Assembly: GCF_000429925.1 (NCBI RefSeq)
Contig: NZ_AUCU01000031.1
Location: 1 to 64,000, forward strand
Length of the DNA: 64,000 nucleotides
Direction: 5' to 3'
Origin: Desulfatirhabdium butyrativorans DSM 18734
GTDB taxonomy: Bacteria; Desulfobacterota; Desulfobacteria; Desulfobacterales; Desulfatirhabdiaceae
Position 1 is the stretch's first letter. The number at the start of each line of letters is the position of its first letter. The notes beneath the pieces were generated by a model. It had not been told where the DNA came from, did not search any database, and worked only from the letters and a program-made list of their open reading frames with translations. A program made the translations under genes and the position numbers. Shown piece after piece: positions 32,324 through 41,642 of the stretch.

Positions 32324-34021
32324 ATGTCCGAAGCACTCACCCCAACCAATTTCATCCGAACCATCATCGAAGAAGACGTGGCAGCCGGGAAAAACGAAGG
32401 GCAGGTCATCACCCGTTTCCCGCCGGAGCCAAACGGCTATCTGCATATTGGCCATGCCAAGTCCATTTGCCTGAATTTTGGCTTGGCCAGGGATTTTGGC
32501 GGCAGGTGCCATCTGCGTTTTGACGACACCAATCCGGTGAAGGAAGATGTCGAATACGTCGAATCCATCCAGAATGATGTCCGCTGGCTGGGCTTCGACT
32601 GGGGGGAGCATCTGCATTATGCCTCCGATTATTTCGAGCGGCTCTTTGAATATGCCGTGATGCTCATCCGGAAAGGATCGGCGTATGTGTGCAGCCTGAG
32701 TGCGGATGAAATCCGTCAATACCGGGGCACCCTGACCGAACCCGGGAAGGAAAGCCCTTACCGCAAACGTTCCATCGAAGAAAATCTCGATTTGTTCCAG
32801 CGGATGCGGGCCGGGGAATTCGAGGAGGGGGCGCATGTGCTGCGGGCGAAAATCGATATGGCCTCTCCCAATATCGTCTTGCGGGACCCGACGTTGTACC
32901 GCATCCGAAAAGCCGTCCATCACCGGACGGGAACAACGTGGTGCATCTATCCGATGTATGATTTTGCCCATTGTCTATCGGATGCCATCGAAGGAATCAC
33001 CCACTCCATCTGTACGCTGGAATTCGAAAACAACCGGGCGCTCTACGACTGGGTAATCGACCAGGTGAATCCGCCCCGAAGGCCCAGACAGTACGAATTT
33101 GCCCGCCTGAACCTGACATACACCGTCCTGAGCAAGCGAAAACTCATTCGCCTGGTTCAGGAAAAACATGTGGAAGGCTGGGACGATCCGAGGATGCCCA
33201 CTCTTTCGGGGCTCCGCAGAAGAGGGGTCCCGCCGGAGGCGATCCGCAATTTCTGTGACCGGATCGGACTTGCCAGGAGAGATTCCGTGGTGGATGTGGC
33301 GCTTTTGGAGCACTGCATCCGGGAATACCTCAACGAGACGGCGCTGCGGGTGATGGCTGTTCTGAAACCCCTGAAGCTCATCATCGAAAATTTCCCCGAA
33401 GATCGGGTCGAAATGCTCGATGCGCCCTACTATCCGGACAGGCCGGAATTGGGATCCCGACCCCTGCCGTTTACCAGAGAGCTGTTCATCGAGACGGACG
33501 ATTTCCTGGAAGCGCCGCCCAAGAAATTCTTCCGGCTGGCGCCCGATCGCGAAGTGCGGCTCCGGTATGCTTATTTCGTCCGGTGCATCGGTGTGGAGAA
33601 AAACCCGCAAACTGGAGCGATCGAAACCATCCGCTGCACCTACGATCCCGAAACACGGGGCGGGGGCGCACCGGATGGCCGAAAGGTCAAAGCCACCCTG
33701 CACTGGGTTTCGGCAAGCCATGGCCGGCCAGCCCAGGTGCGCCTTTACAACCATCTGTTCACCCGGCCGGATCCCGATGATGTGCTGGAAGGAGGCGATT
33801 TCACCGAAAGCCTCAATCCGCAATCCAGGCAGGTCCTGGATAATGCCTGGATCGAGCCCGCGCTGATTCAGGCAAGGGCAGGAGAGCGTTTTCAATTCGA
33901 GCGGCTGGGCTATTTCTGCGTGGACGAGAAGGATTCCCTTCCCAATCGGCCGGTATATAACCGGATTGTGACATTGCGGGACGAGTGGGAAAAGATCCGG
34001 AAGCAATCGCCTGCAACATGA
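32324..34021 (+). CDS. glnS: Glutaminyl-tRNA synthetase
   Basis: Charges tRNA-Gln with glutamine. 565 residues, class I. Signatures: [15 protein letters not shown] (HIGH motif, ~34-48), RFDDTNP, the KMSKS-equivalent VLSKRKL (~268), and a two-barrel C-terminal anticodon-binding domain (from ~340). Presence of a true GlnRS means this organism need not rely only on the amidotransferase route. AAAGGGAAATCGT precedes the start, directly after the repeat element at 32163-32289. Confidence 0.95.
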   Translation: MSEALTPTNFIRTIIEEDVAAGKNEGQVITRFPPEPNGYLHIGHAKSICLNFGLARDFGGRCHLRFDDTNPVKEDVEYVESIQNDVRWLGFDWGEHLHYASDYFERLFEYAVMLIRKGSAYVCSLSADEIRQYRGTLTEPGKESPYRKRSIEENLDLFQRMRAGEFEEGAHVLRAKIDMASPNIVLRDPTLYRIRKAVHHRTGTTWCIYPMYDFAHCLSDAIEGITHSICTLEFENNRALYDWVIDQVNPPRRPRQYEFARLNLTYTVLSKRKLIRLVQEKHVEGWDDPRMPTLSGLRRRGVPPEAIRNFCDRIGLARRDSVVDVALLEHCIREYLNETALRVMAVLKPLKLIIENFPEDRVEMLDAPYYPDRPELGSRPLPFTRELFIETDDFLEAPPKKFFRLAPDREVRLRYAYFVRCIGVEKNPQTGAIETIRCTYDPETRGGGAPDGRKVKATLHWVSASHGRPAQVRLYNHLFTRPDPDDVLEGGDFTESLNPQSRQVLDNAWIEPALIQARAGERFQFERLGYFCVDEKDSLPNRPVYNRIVTLRDEWEKIRKQSPAT

Positions 34022-34033
34022 CAGGGGATACAC

Positions 34034-34255
34034 ATGACGACAGATACCGTCATCATTTATGGAAAACAGTCATGCCCCTTCACCCGAGCGGCGCGTCAGT
34101 CCTATACCGAAGCGGGCAGATCCATTCGGTTTATCGATGTGAAAACCGATCCGAAGTATCTGGAAGAGATGCTGCGGCACTCGGGCGGAGACCGGCGGAT
34201 CCCGGTCATTCTGGATGATGGGGCGATTTCCATCGGCTGGGGCGGCAAGGCCTGA
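34034..34255 (+). CDS. Glutaredoxin-like protein, Cys form of the UXX-star selenoprotein type
   Basis: 73 residues with a thioredoxin-fold start (VIIYGKQSCPFTRAARQSY). The active-site block CPFT corresponds to UPFT in the small glutaredoxin-like family called UXX-star, and the remainder (LEEMLRHSGGDRRIPVILDDG...IGWGG) fits that family from memory. Here the position is Cys (TGC). The site has only one Cys, so a monothiol mechanism is likely. AGGGGA precedes the ATG. It follows glnS by 12 bases and may be cotranscribed with it. Confidence 0.75.
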   Translation: MTTDTVIIYGKQSCPFTRAARQSYTEAGRSIRFIDVKTDPKYLEEMLRHSGGDRRIPVILDDGAISIGWGGKA

Positions 34256-34261
34256 AGGGTG

Positions 34262-34402
34262 TGAGCCCGGCCGGAGGCCGGGTTGTTGCGAAAGTAGCCA
34301 ACAAAAAGCGAAATCGGGCGGCTGAGTTTTTCTGATGCAGCGAAAACGGCGTGCCCGCTCCCATGCGGCTCACAGGAGATTCATCGACTTTTTTCGAAGC
34401 CG
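34262..34402. repeat. Partial copy of the CGyAAAAAGTC element
   Basis: The interior GGGCGGCTGAGTTTTTCTGATGC and the right end GACTTTTTTCGAAGCCGTC resemble the right half of the element at 37121-37444. No matching left end is seen, so this looks like a decayed copy. The right end runs slightly past the stop of otsA. Confidence 0.45.
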
Positions 34403-35908
34403 TCAATCATGATTCATCGCGCTGCGTTTTGCTCGCCGTGGAACAAAGAGCTCCATCAGCGGAAAGCTGCTCAGATCATTTTCAATGCCTGCCCTCAAAA
34501 AGGTTTTCACCCAGTGAAAAACGTTTTGCCGGGCGATACTGCGTCTGAGACGCTGCATCCGTGTTTTTCGCTCATCCGGAGCCATGGTGAATGCCCGATA
34601 AATGGCTTCCGCCACAGCTTCGATATCAAACGGATTGACCAGTATTGCGGCCTGATGCAATTGTGCGGCTGCACCGGCAAATTCACTCAGAATCAGAACG
34701 CCGTTTTCATCGACATTGCTTGCACAGTATTCCTTTGCTACCAGGTTCATTCCGTCCTTGAGCGGGGTGATGAGTGCGATTTCGCAGGTCCGATAATAGG
34801 CCACAAGCTCCGATCGGCTCAGGGAACGATACATGTAGATGATGGGGGTCCACCCGACCTCTGTGAACTGGCCGTTGATTTCGCCGACCAATCGCTCAAT
34901 TTCCTGTTTCAGCAGATTGTACTCCCGGATGTTCCCGCGGCTGGGCACGACGACCTGGATGAGGGTGATTTTCTTTCGCATTTGCGGATACCGTTTCAGT
35001 GCCGCGGCAAAGGCCATCAGGCGATTCGGGATACCCTTTGTGTAATCCAGGCGATCGATCCCCAGGATCAGCTGGCGGTTGGGAAGGTTCTGATGGATGA
35101 TCCATGCCTCGTCCGCAACCTCCTTCGTTCCGGCAAGGTCGGCGAAGCCTTGATAGTCAATGCTGATGGGAAAGGTTCCCAGCCGGATTTCCTGTTTTCC
35201 GGTTGTCAGCTTGCAAACATGCCCGCTGCCGAAAATTTTCGCTCCTGGCGTGAGGGTTTGGATACATTCTATGAAGTTTCTCCTGTCCCGAACCGTTTGA
35301 AAACCGACCAGATCGTATTGCATCAGGGCATCCAGCAATTGAAAGCGCCATGGTAGTTTCAAAAAGACATCGAGGGGAGGAAACGGTATGTGCAAGAAAA
35401 AACCGCAATGCCGTTTTTCGCCCAGTTTTTTGATCTCCATGGCCACCAGGATGAGTTGGTAATCATGCACCCACACATAATCGTCAAACGCCGTGTGGGC
35501 CAGAACCGCTCTGGCGAACTTTTGGTTCACCTGTTTGTAAACGCCCCAGTATTCCGGATCGAAATTGCATCGCGTAGGCATATCATGAAACAAGGGCCAC
35601 AGAATTTCATTGGAGAATCCGAAATAGTATTTCCTCAATTCTTCTTCGGTCAATTCCACGGGCTCGAGCGTATAGCCACTTTCCTCATTGCCTTTCTGAA
35701 GAAACTGCTTGAGCTGGAAACCGCTCGACAGGCTTTCCGAGGTGGAACCCAGCCAACCGATCCACATGCCGCCCCGGTTTCGCAGAACTGGCCCCAGGGC
35801 TGTGACCAGTCCACCGGAAGCGGATGTAATGCTCCACTGGGCGTTTGCGTCCTGTTTCAACACAATCGGTAACCGATTGGAAACTACCGCAAGTCTTCGC
35901 GTCTCCAT
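34403..35908 (-). CDS. otsA: Alpha,alpha-trehalose-phosphate synthase (UDP-forming)
   Basis: GT20 enzyme making trehalose-6-phosphate from UDP-glucose and glucose-6-phosphate. 501 residues. Visible: VVSNRLPIV at the N-terminus, the HDYQL active-site segment, HIPFPPLDVF, GIDRLDYTKGIPNRL (sugar phosphate and UDP site) and the C-terminal DGMNLVAKEYCA (nucleotide-sugar binding). Normal length. The otsB gene lies 3 bases upstream on the same strand, giving a two-gene operon for the compatible solute trehalose. Confidence 0.95.
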   Translation of the reverse strand: METRRLAVVSNRLPIVLKQDANAQWSITSASGGLVTALGPVLRNRGGMWIGWLGSTSESLSSGFQLKQFLQKGNEESGYTLEPVELTEEELRKYYFGFSNEILWPLFHDMPTRCNFDPEYWGVYKQVNQKFARAVLAHTAFDDYVWVHDYQLILVAMEIKKLGEKRHCGFFLHIPFPPLDVFLKLPWRFQLLDALMQYDLVGFQTVRDRRNFIECIQTLTPGAKIFGSGHVCKLTTGKQEIRLGTFPISIDYQGFADLAGTKEVADEAWIIHQNLPNRQLILGIDRLDYTKGIPNRLMAFAAALKRYPQMRKKITLIQVVVPSRGNIREYNLLKQEIERLVGEINGQFTEVGWTPIIYMYRSLSRSELVAYYRTCEIALITPLKDGMNLVAKEYCASNVDENGVLILSEFAGAAAQLHQAAILVNPFDIEAVAEAIYRAFTMAPDERKTRMQRLRRSIARQNVFHWVKTFLRAGIENDLSSFPLMELFVPRRAKRSAMNHD

Positions 35909-35911
35909 GAT

Positions 35912-36715
35912 TCATTCCTTCCTTCCGGAAATGGTGAAAAGCCATTGCCGAAGGAAATTCCTTACGGCTTCGCAATCGGGGAGAAAGCCATCGGCGGCAG
36001 AGAAAGTGTCGGGGTTGCCGACCTTGATGCCGATGCCCCGTCCTCGAATGGCCCGAAAAGCATCTTCATCCGTATCGTCATCACCGATAAAGACCGAAAA
36101 TGTATCCGGCTTCAACTCGGCCAGCAGTTCCGCAAGTACATCTCCCTTGTTCCGGCCTGTTGCACGGATTTCGATACCCCCATCAAATTTTCGGCACTCC
36201 AGACCCATGGATACCAATGTCGCCCAAAGCTCGTACATGCAACATTCTGCCTGGACGGCTGCATCGTGCTGCATGATGCGGGTATGGAGGGCAATGCTGG
36301 CCACCTTGAACTCCAATTGCTTGTCGAAACCAAGATCTCTCGCCATTTCTCCGGCCATCTTGAGGCCTCTGAGCTGAAGTGGAGAAGGATTGGTGACCAC
36401 GATTTTCCCATCGGATCTCATCTGCTCAAAACCGTGGCTACCGATGCGTATGATATTCTGAAGTGGTAAAAGCATCAGAAGTTCGGCTATTGGCCTGCCG
36501 GAAACAATGGCCAGTGAAAGGATCCTGCTCCCGGCAAGAGACTGCAGAATCTCGGGAATCCCCGGAAGGGGATAGGCCTTCATGCGATCGGCTTGAAACG
36601 GGGCCAGCGTTCCATCATAGTCAAGGGCCAGAAACATTCGTCTGGAAGCCTGGAGCCGCTGCCAGAAATCCGGAATATGAATGACATGCACCCTACCTGT
36701 ATCAAGATGGCTCAT
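35912..36715 (-). CDS. otsB: Trehalose-6-phosphate phosphatase
   Basis: HAD-family phosphatase of 267 residues that dephosphorylates trehalose-6-phosphate. Motif I is LDYDGTLAPF (nucleophile Asp), motif II AIVSGRPI, and motif IV IGDDDTDEDAF near residue 215. It is the first gene of the otsB-otsA operon; the 3-base gap indicates coupled translation. Normal length. Confidence 0.93.
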   Translation of the reverse strand: MSHLDTGRVHVIHIPDFWQRLQASRRMFLALDYDGTLAPFQADRMKAYPLPGIPEILQSLAGSRILSLAIVSGRPIAELLMLLPLQNIIRIGSHGFEQMRSDGKIVVTNPSPLQLRGLKMAGEMARDLGFDKQLEFKVASIALHTRIMQHDAAVQAECCMYELWATLVSMGLECRKFDGGIEIRATGRNKGDVLAELLAELKPDTFSVFIGDDDTDEDAFRAIRGRGIGIKVGNPDTFSAADGFLPDCEAVRNFLRQWLFTISGRKE

Positions 36716-37120
36716 CTGATGTGCTTTTCGTTCTTATCGTGAAAATTGATGGTCTCGCACAAAGCCCGCTCGCAAGGAGTACAAATCCCGTGGAATGATT
36801 CGTAATTAGGCATACGTCGCAACGACGAGGAATGCAGCACGCCACAGCATCCGGCCTTTTCGCGAGGTCATCCTTTTTGTCTATACAAAATTTTCGAATG
36901 ATCCGTCAACCGGCAGTGATGATTGATGTTCTTTTTTGTTCACCTCTGTAACATTTCGTATAAATTGATGTAAGAAATACAAATCCTTTGGTGTTCCGTT
37001 TTGACGGCAGTCGTCGTTTTGTGGTATAAATTTATAACGCATCAAAATAAAATAGATGACTTCGTAAAAGTCAAATGTCCTGTCAGCCTGCCAGCTCGGA
37101 ACAAGTTAGGATTCAGAATT

Positions 37121-37444
37121 GATGGACTCGCAAAAAGTCGCCTCTTACCGATTTCCTTCCAATGCCGGGCTTCCAGCAGGAGGGCGGGTGGTGTTTTGCG
37201 AAGCAGCGGAAACGTGTTTGAAGCAGCCGGAGATCACGCCAAAGGCGTGATTGGATCGGGCGGACGCACTTCATCTGTTTTGGATTGAAAATCCGGATGT
37301 TGCCTTTCAGAAAACCATAGTTTCCATCTTGGCCTTCCGCCCGATCCTACGAGATCGGGCTGCTGAGTTTTTCCGCTGCGCAAGCAAAATGCACCCGCTC
37401 TCCTGCGGGTCAACCAAGGGCATCTGACTTTTTGCGAGTCCATC
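37121..37444. mobile_element. MITE-like element (CGyAAAAAGTC family), long form, with target duplication
   Basis: Ends GATGGACTCGCAAAAAGTC and GACTTTTTGCGAGTCCATC are perfect inverse complements of 19 bases. AGAATT (extended by overlap to TCAGAATT) lies directly on both sides. The interior shares ~45 bases (GCCGGAGATCACGCCAAAGG) with long copies of the other MITE family, so modules have been exchanged. No transposase gene is inside. Confidence 0.85.
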
Positions 37445-37639
37445 AGAATTAAGGAGTTATTCCATTTTGCTTTCAAAATGATATTCCAGCAAGCATTCGA
37501 GCTGAGACCGCGAAAGCAAGCGAGCAGCGATGAGACCGTACATTCAGTACGTCGAATCGCGGCGCAGCGAAGCTGACAAAGGTATCAGTTTGAATGCGAA
37601 CTGGAATTATAAAGTCGCAAAAAGCCAAAGAACATCTAA

Positions 37640-37713
37640 TGTTGGCATTCCGGCGGAAGCCGGATTCCAGATCATATACCGTATCTGAATCCCGACTTAC
37701 GTCGGAATGATAC
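37640..37713. repeat. Palindromic CCGGCG..CGCCGG-type repeat
   Basis: GGCATTCCGGCGGAAGCCGGATTCC followed by GAATCCCGACTTACGTCGGAATGA. Two small hairpins in a row, related to the CCGGAATGACG units elsewhere. Confidence 0.55.
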
Positions 37714-37786
37714 AGAAATCCCGATCAACCGGCTGAAACACTCAAGTCAATGGCGTTGAATCACCCCTAAGGAAAGGAGGTTACCC

Positions 37787-38443
37787 ATGCCAGAACCTTT
37801 TGCTGTAAAGGACTGCGCACTGATCGCTATCGGAACAGGCGAGCGCGCACAAAATCTTCGTGAACTCAGGGATCACCTGATGACGACCCATCCCGGGTGT
37901 ATCTACTATCATTTCTGGGGGGGGCTCCTGCGGCCCCGTTTCGATGATCCCGAATACCAGAACGATTTTGCAGCATGGGCCTGGCGCGGTCTTCACGATA
38001 TACGCCTGGCAGAAAGGCTGGCGATTATCGACCCTGTCGAATTTCCGGACATCGAATCCCTGCGCAAGGAAATTCTGGAAGTGATCGAAGAAAGGCTGGA
38101 GGAATCGGAAATGGTGCCTTGGGCCAGGCAAGGGTATCTCTTCCATTTTATTCGCTCCCAAATCGTCGTTTTTGATACCGATGTTCGCATTGAGCGCCCG
38201 GAGCAACTCATCGGCCTTTTGAGACGCATGTCCCTCGGCAGTATCTTCTACCATTACATCGATGCCCGGCGCCGGTCTGCCGGGAAACGGGACGATTTCA
38301 GCGAATGGCTCATGGGATTTGGGGGCGAATACGTCAAGCTGGTTCAATGCCTCTCGAACATCGACCCCTATTTCAGCACACTGGCCGAGTTACGTCAGGA
38401 GATTCAGCGTGCTTTTCTCAATTTCACCGCCACGGGAGGATAA
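37787..38443 (+). CDS. DUF5752 family protein
   Basis: 218 residues, soluble, with two similar helical halves (each with an IYYHFWGG- or IFYHYIDAR-like phrase at ~44 and ~164), matching DUF5752. GGAAAGGAGG precedes the start. It sits 2 bases before the trehalose synthase-like glycosyltransferase; such proteins often accompany that enzyme and may be a partner or regulator. Function not known. Confidence 0.8.
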   Translation: MPEPFAVKDCALIAIGTGERAQNLRELRDHLMTTHPGCIYYHFWGGLLRPRFDDPEYQNDFAAWAWRGLHDIRLAERLAIIDPVEFPDIESLRKEILEVIEERLEESEMVPWARQGYLFHFIRSQIVVFDTDVRIERPEQLIGLLRRMSLGSIFYHYIDARRRSAGKRDDFSEWLMGFGGEYVKLVQCLSNIDPYFSTLAELRQEIQRAFLNFTATGG

Positions 38444-38445
38444 TC

Positions 38446-39684
38446 ATGGCTGGTACGCTTGCACAATATTCGGAAATCGTAGGAGAAGAAGTCATCGACC
38501 ATCTCAAGCAGCTTGCCAAAACGCTCTCCGGTGCAAGGGTGGTTCATGTGAACTCCACACGTCAGGGAGGAGGTGTGGCGGAAATTCTGAGCTGGCTGAT
38601 TCCGCTCAAGAATGAATTGGGACTCAATGCCAGTTGGGAAGTCATCGAAGGTGATGAAAGCTTTTATCAATGCACCAAAAGCTTTCACAACGCCATCCAG
38701 GGCAACCACATTCCCATCCCGCAGCACCTGCTCAACAGCTATGAGGAAACCAACCAGCGCAACGCGGAAAGACTTCGCTCCAAATTGGAAGAGGCGGATT
38801 TCGTTTTCATCCACGATCCCCAACCGGCTGCTTTTCTGAAGTCCTGCCCTGGCCGCAAAGGCAAGTGGATATGGCGCTGCCATATCGATGTCAGTCACCC
38901 GTATCGTCCTGTCTGGAAATATCTTCGGCAGTTTGTGGAATACTACGATGCAAGCATCTGGTCACTGGCTGAATTCGCCCAGCCGCTTTCCCATCCAGCT
39001 TACCTGGTACCGCCCAGTATCGATCCACTCAGCGAAAAGAACATCGAACTGAGTAATCTGGAACTCAGGAAGGTCCTTGAGGAGTTTGACATCGATCCCG
39101 ATCGACCCATCGTGGTTCAGGTCTCCCGTTTCGACCGCTTCAAAGATCCGGTCGGTGCTATCCAGGCCTGTCGTCTGGCCAAGTCGTATACTCCCTTTCA
39201 ATTGATTCTGGCTGGAGGCGGTGCAACAGACGATCCGGAAGGTGATATGGTGTTTCAGGAAGTTAAAAACGCTGCAGATAACGATCCCGACATCCACATT
39301 CTGCTCCTGCCTCCCGATGCGCATCGCAAAGTCAATGCGTTGCAGCGCATTGCCGACATCATCCTGCAAAAGTCGGTTCGTGAAGGTTTCGGCCTTACGG
39401 TAACGGAAGGCTTGTGGAAAGGGAAACCGGTTATCGGCGGCGAAACCGGCGGGATCAAACTGCAGGTGGTCAATCACTATACAGGGTTTCTGGTGAAAAC
39501 ACCCGAGGGAGCCGCGCTTCGCATTCGATATTTATTGAAGCATCAAAACAAAATTGACGAAATGGGGCGAAAAGCGAAAGAGTTCGTCCGGGAAAATTTT
39601 CTATTGACGCGGCATCTTCGGGAATATCTGACGATCATGGCTGCAGTTGTGCACAACAGCAGTGAGCGCATCGAAATTCGTTGA
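38446..39684 (+). CDS. treT: Trehalose synthase-like glycosyltransferase (TreT, GT4 family)
   Basis: 412 residues. The N-terminus has VVHVNSTRQGGGVAEIL, the acceptor-side loop of TreT-type enzymes. The GT-B core shows WRCHIDVSHP, QVSRFDRFKDPVGAI and the C-terminal donor site SVREGFGLTVTEGLWKGKPVIG. TreT makes trehalose from NDP-glucose and glucose reversibly. GGGAGGA precedes the ATG. It follows the DUF5752 gene in the same operon. A second trehalose route in addition to otsAB. The exact acceptor cannot be proven by eye. Confidence 0.85.
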   Translation: MAGTLAQYSEIVGEEVIDHLKQLAKTLSGARVVHVNSTRQGGGVAEILSWLIPLKNELGLNASWEVIEGDESFYQCTKSFHNAIQGNHIPIPQHLLNSYEETNQRNAERLRSKLEEADFVFIHDPQPAAFLKSCPGRKGKWIWRCHIDVSHPYRPVWKYLRQFVEYYDASIWSLAEFAQPLSHPAYLVPPSIDPLSEKNIELSNLELRKVLEEFDIDPDRPIVVQVSRFDRFKDPVGAIQACRLAKSYTPFQLILAGGGATDDPEGDMVFQEVKNAADNDPDIHILLLPPDAHRKVNALQRIADIILQKSVREGFGLTVTEGLWKGKPVIGGETGGIKLQVVNHYTGFLVKTPEGAALRIRYLLKHQNKIDEMGRKAKEFVRENFLLTRHLREYLTIMAAVVHNSSERIEIR

Positions 39685-39705
39685 GCCGCTCACAGGGATC
39701 AAATC

Positions 39706-39797
39706 GAGCCAGGAGGGTAGGAACTCCTCAAACCGCTGCCACCGGTAGGACAGGTGGATAACCGTGTGCGCAAAATACAGAGATTCCCTCCTGGCTC
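39706..39797. other. Long inverted repeat between convergent genes
   Basis: GAGCCAGGAGGG at 39706-39717 is the exact inverse of CCCTCCTGGCTC at 39786-39797. The 68-base loop contains a second hairpin, CCACC...GGTGG. It lies between the convergent ends of the treT-like and mscS genes. It could be a factor-dependent or structured terminator or a small RNA. Confidence 0.6.
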
Positions 39798-39807
39798 CAC
39801 GCCATGG

Positions 39808-40890
39808 TCATGGGGTGGCAGCGTTCGCCAGCCCCGCTCCATCAGGTGAAGCTTGCATAATCAAGGCCTGTGTCGGATAGGCGAACTGGATGCCTGCATC
39901 ACTGAACCGCCTGAATATCTCCAGGTTGATGGCCTGTTGAATGTCCATATACACGTTGTAATCCGGATTGAGAACCCAGTAGACGACTTCAAATTGCAGC
40001 GCATAATCGCCATAAGCGGAAAAATGTGCCCGGTCAAAACGGACCTGGTCCATCTTTTCAATGATTCCCTGTAATATATTGGGGATGCTCTTGATCTGCT
40101 CATATGATGTTTCATATACCACATCGATGCTGAACACGACCCGGCGATCCATCATGCGTTTGTAGTTTCGAATGCGGCTTTTCAGCAGATCGGCATTGGA
40201 AAAAATCAATTGTTCCCCGGAAAGACTGCGAATGCGGGTGGTTTTCAGTCCAATGTGCTCGACCGTCCCCATGTAACTGTCAATCACAATAAAATCGCCA
40301 ATCACAAAGGGTTTGTCCAGCACGATCGAAAAAGAGCCGAATAAATCGCTCAGGATGTTCTGGATGGCCAGCGCTACGGCGATACCACTGATTCCAAGAC
40401 CTGCAATCAGGGTGGTGATGTTGATGCCAAGATTGTCCAGCCCGATCAACAGCAGAATGATCCATGTCACCATCCGCAGCACAAATCCTACCGAAATCAG
40501 GGTGGTGACGGCGCCGGCATTGCTCTCGATCTTTTTTTTGCGAAACCGCTCTACCCAGAAATGGATGGCATGGGAAAGGAGAATTCCAAACTGAATCAGG
40601 GCGATGATGCCCAATGTATGGCCGAGAAAAATATGGGTATTGCCGGGAAGCACGATTTTCAGCGAACCGAAATAGACAGCCAGGACCAAAATGAAAATGG
40701 GATTCAAGCGATCGATGAATCCTGCAAGCAGATTATCCCAGCCGGTGGCGGTTTTTTCGGCGAATGATGCCAGTTTCCGATGGATGACGCGTTTTGCAAC
40801 GTAAACCGCCGCGTAGAACAGAATGGCAATACCGGCAGCGATCAACCAATCCTGGATGGGATTTTGATAGATGATGATTTTCTGAAACAC
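39808..40890 (-). CDS. Mechanosensitive channel, MscS family
   Basis: 360 residues. Five N-terminal helices precede the pore helix (LGISGIAVALAIQNILSDLFGSF, Gly/Ala-rich as in MscS TM3). The beta domain (DFIVIDSYMGTVEHIGLKTTRIRS, with FSNADL) and a C-terminal domain follow. It opens on membrane tension to release solutes at osmotic downshift. It lies near two trehalose pathways, which fits an osmotic-stress group. Confidence 0.92.
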   Translation of the reverse strand: MFQKIIIYQNPIQDWLIAAGIAILFYAAVYVAKRVIHRKLASFAEKTATGWDNLLAGFIDRLNPIFILVLAVYFGSLKIVLPGNTHIFLGHTLGIIALIQFGILLSHAIHFWVERFRKKKIESNAGAVTTLISVGFVLRMVTWIILLLIGLDNLGINITTLIAGLGISGIAVALAIQNILSDLFGSFSIVLDKPFVIGDFIVIDSYMGTVEHIGLKTTRIRSLSGEQLIFSNADLLKSRIRNYKRMMDRRVVFSIDVVYETSYEQIKSIPNILQGIIEKMDQVRFDRAHFSAYGDYALQFEVVYWVLNPDYNVYMDIQQAINLEIFRRFSDAGIQFAYPTQALIMQASPDGAGLANAATP

Positions 40891-40950
40891 GATTTGTCCT
40901 TTCCATGTAGTGCATGAACGCCCCCCGGCGTTCTTCGGGTTAACAAAATA

Positions 40951-41277
40951 GTGCCTGAACGAAAAACCCGTTTTGGGTACAAACTGAGCCGGAGGGCGGG
41001 CTGTTTTGCGATGCAGCGGGAACTTGTCTGAAGCCGCCGGAGATCACGCCAAAGGCGTCACGCCAAAGGCGTGATTGGGTCGGGCGTTCTCAACGAGAAA
41101 GCACGATATAACCCCCATGAATCCATAGGATTCGACTTTTTTTGATGGATGCGGATCCGCCCGACCCGTATGAGATCGGGCGGCTGTCCTGTGTTCCGCA
41201 GGATTTCACGCTGCATCGCAAAATTGCCTGTCCGCAGGCGGCGCACTGCTCCAAATAGGGGTTTTTCGTTCAGGCAC
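40951..41277. mobile_element. MITE-like element (GTGCCTGAACG family), long form, with 6-bp target duplication
   Basis: Ends GTGCCTGAACGAAAAAC and GTTTTTCGTTCAGGCAC are perfect inverse complements. The direct repeat AAAATA lies on both sides (40945-40950 and 41278-41283). It is 327 bases, with ~200 extra bases relative to the short form, including ATCACGCCAAAGGCGT, partly duplicated. A closely similar copy is at 56350-56661. Confidence 0.85.
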
Positions 41278-41284
41278 AAAATAT

Positions 41285-41451
41285 GATGGTCTCGCAAAAA
41301 GTCAGAACCATTTTATTGACCCGCTGGCGGGCGGGGGGGGGCCGCTGCTTCGAAAAACACCGCCCTCCCTCCTGCTGGACGCCCGCCATCAATGCCATTA
41401 GGCCCGGCATTTCAAGAAAATCGGGAGATGGCAACTTTTTGCGAGTCAATC
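41285..41451. mobile_element. MITE-like element (CGyAAAAAGTC family), short form, with 6-bp target duplication
   Basis: Ends GATGGTCTCGCAAAAAGTC and AACTTTTTGCGAGTCAATC are inverted. The direct repeat AAATAT flanks both sides (41279-41284 and 41452-41457), overlapping the duplication of the neighbouring element, so one has inserted at the edge of the other. 167 bases, non-coding. Confidence 0.8.
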
Positions 41452-41642
41452 AAATATGCGGGTTTTGCAATTCGCTCAGGAAAAATTCGAGCCGTCCGAT
41501 CACGCTTCGGGTGTGACCATAAGCGTAAATCCGGTGGTTTCAGGCAAGCTTCGATTGCAGCATGAACAGGCGTTTGCGCCTCTCCTGTTCATGCCGAACA
41601 ATAGGGGAAAACCGGTGCTGGATAAGACTTCTGGCGAGTCCA

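Larger units (their letters stand above)
36716..37786. other. Repeat-rich 1.07-kb gap between the two trehalose gene sets
   Basis: No gene seen. In order: a TTATCGTGAAAATTGATGG end (36733-36751); an A/T-rich part with no clear feature (~36880-37050), which should contain the otsB promoter; a GATGACTTCGTAAAAAGTC end at 37053; the full element at 37121-37444; a run containing GAGACCGC and GTCGAATCGCGGCGCAGCGA (37500-37600) in which I see nothing; and a CCGGCGGAAGCCGGA palindrome (37640-37713). Confidence 0.5.
40891..41642. other. Gap filled with two adjoining inverted-repeat elements
   Basis: 750 bases. It is almost entirely repeats: a short GTGCATGAACG fragment (around 40910), the long element 40951-41277, the element 41285-41451 and the flanking ~190 bases, where I see a GACTTCTGGCGAGTCCATC end near 41626. 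No gene seen. Confidence 0.6.
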
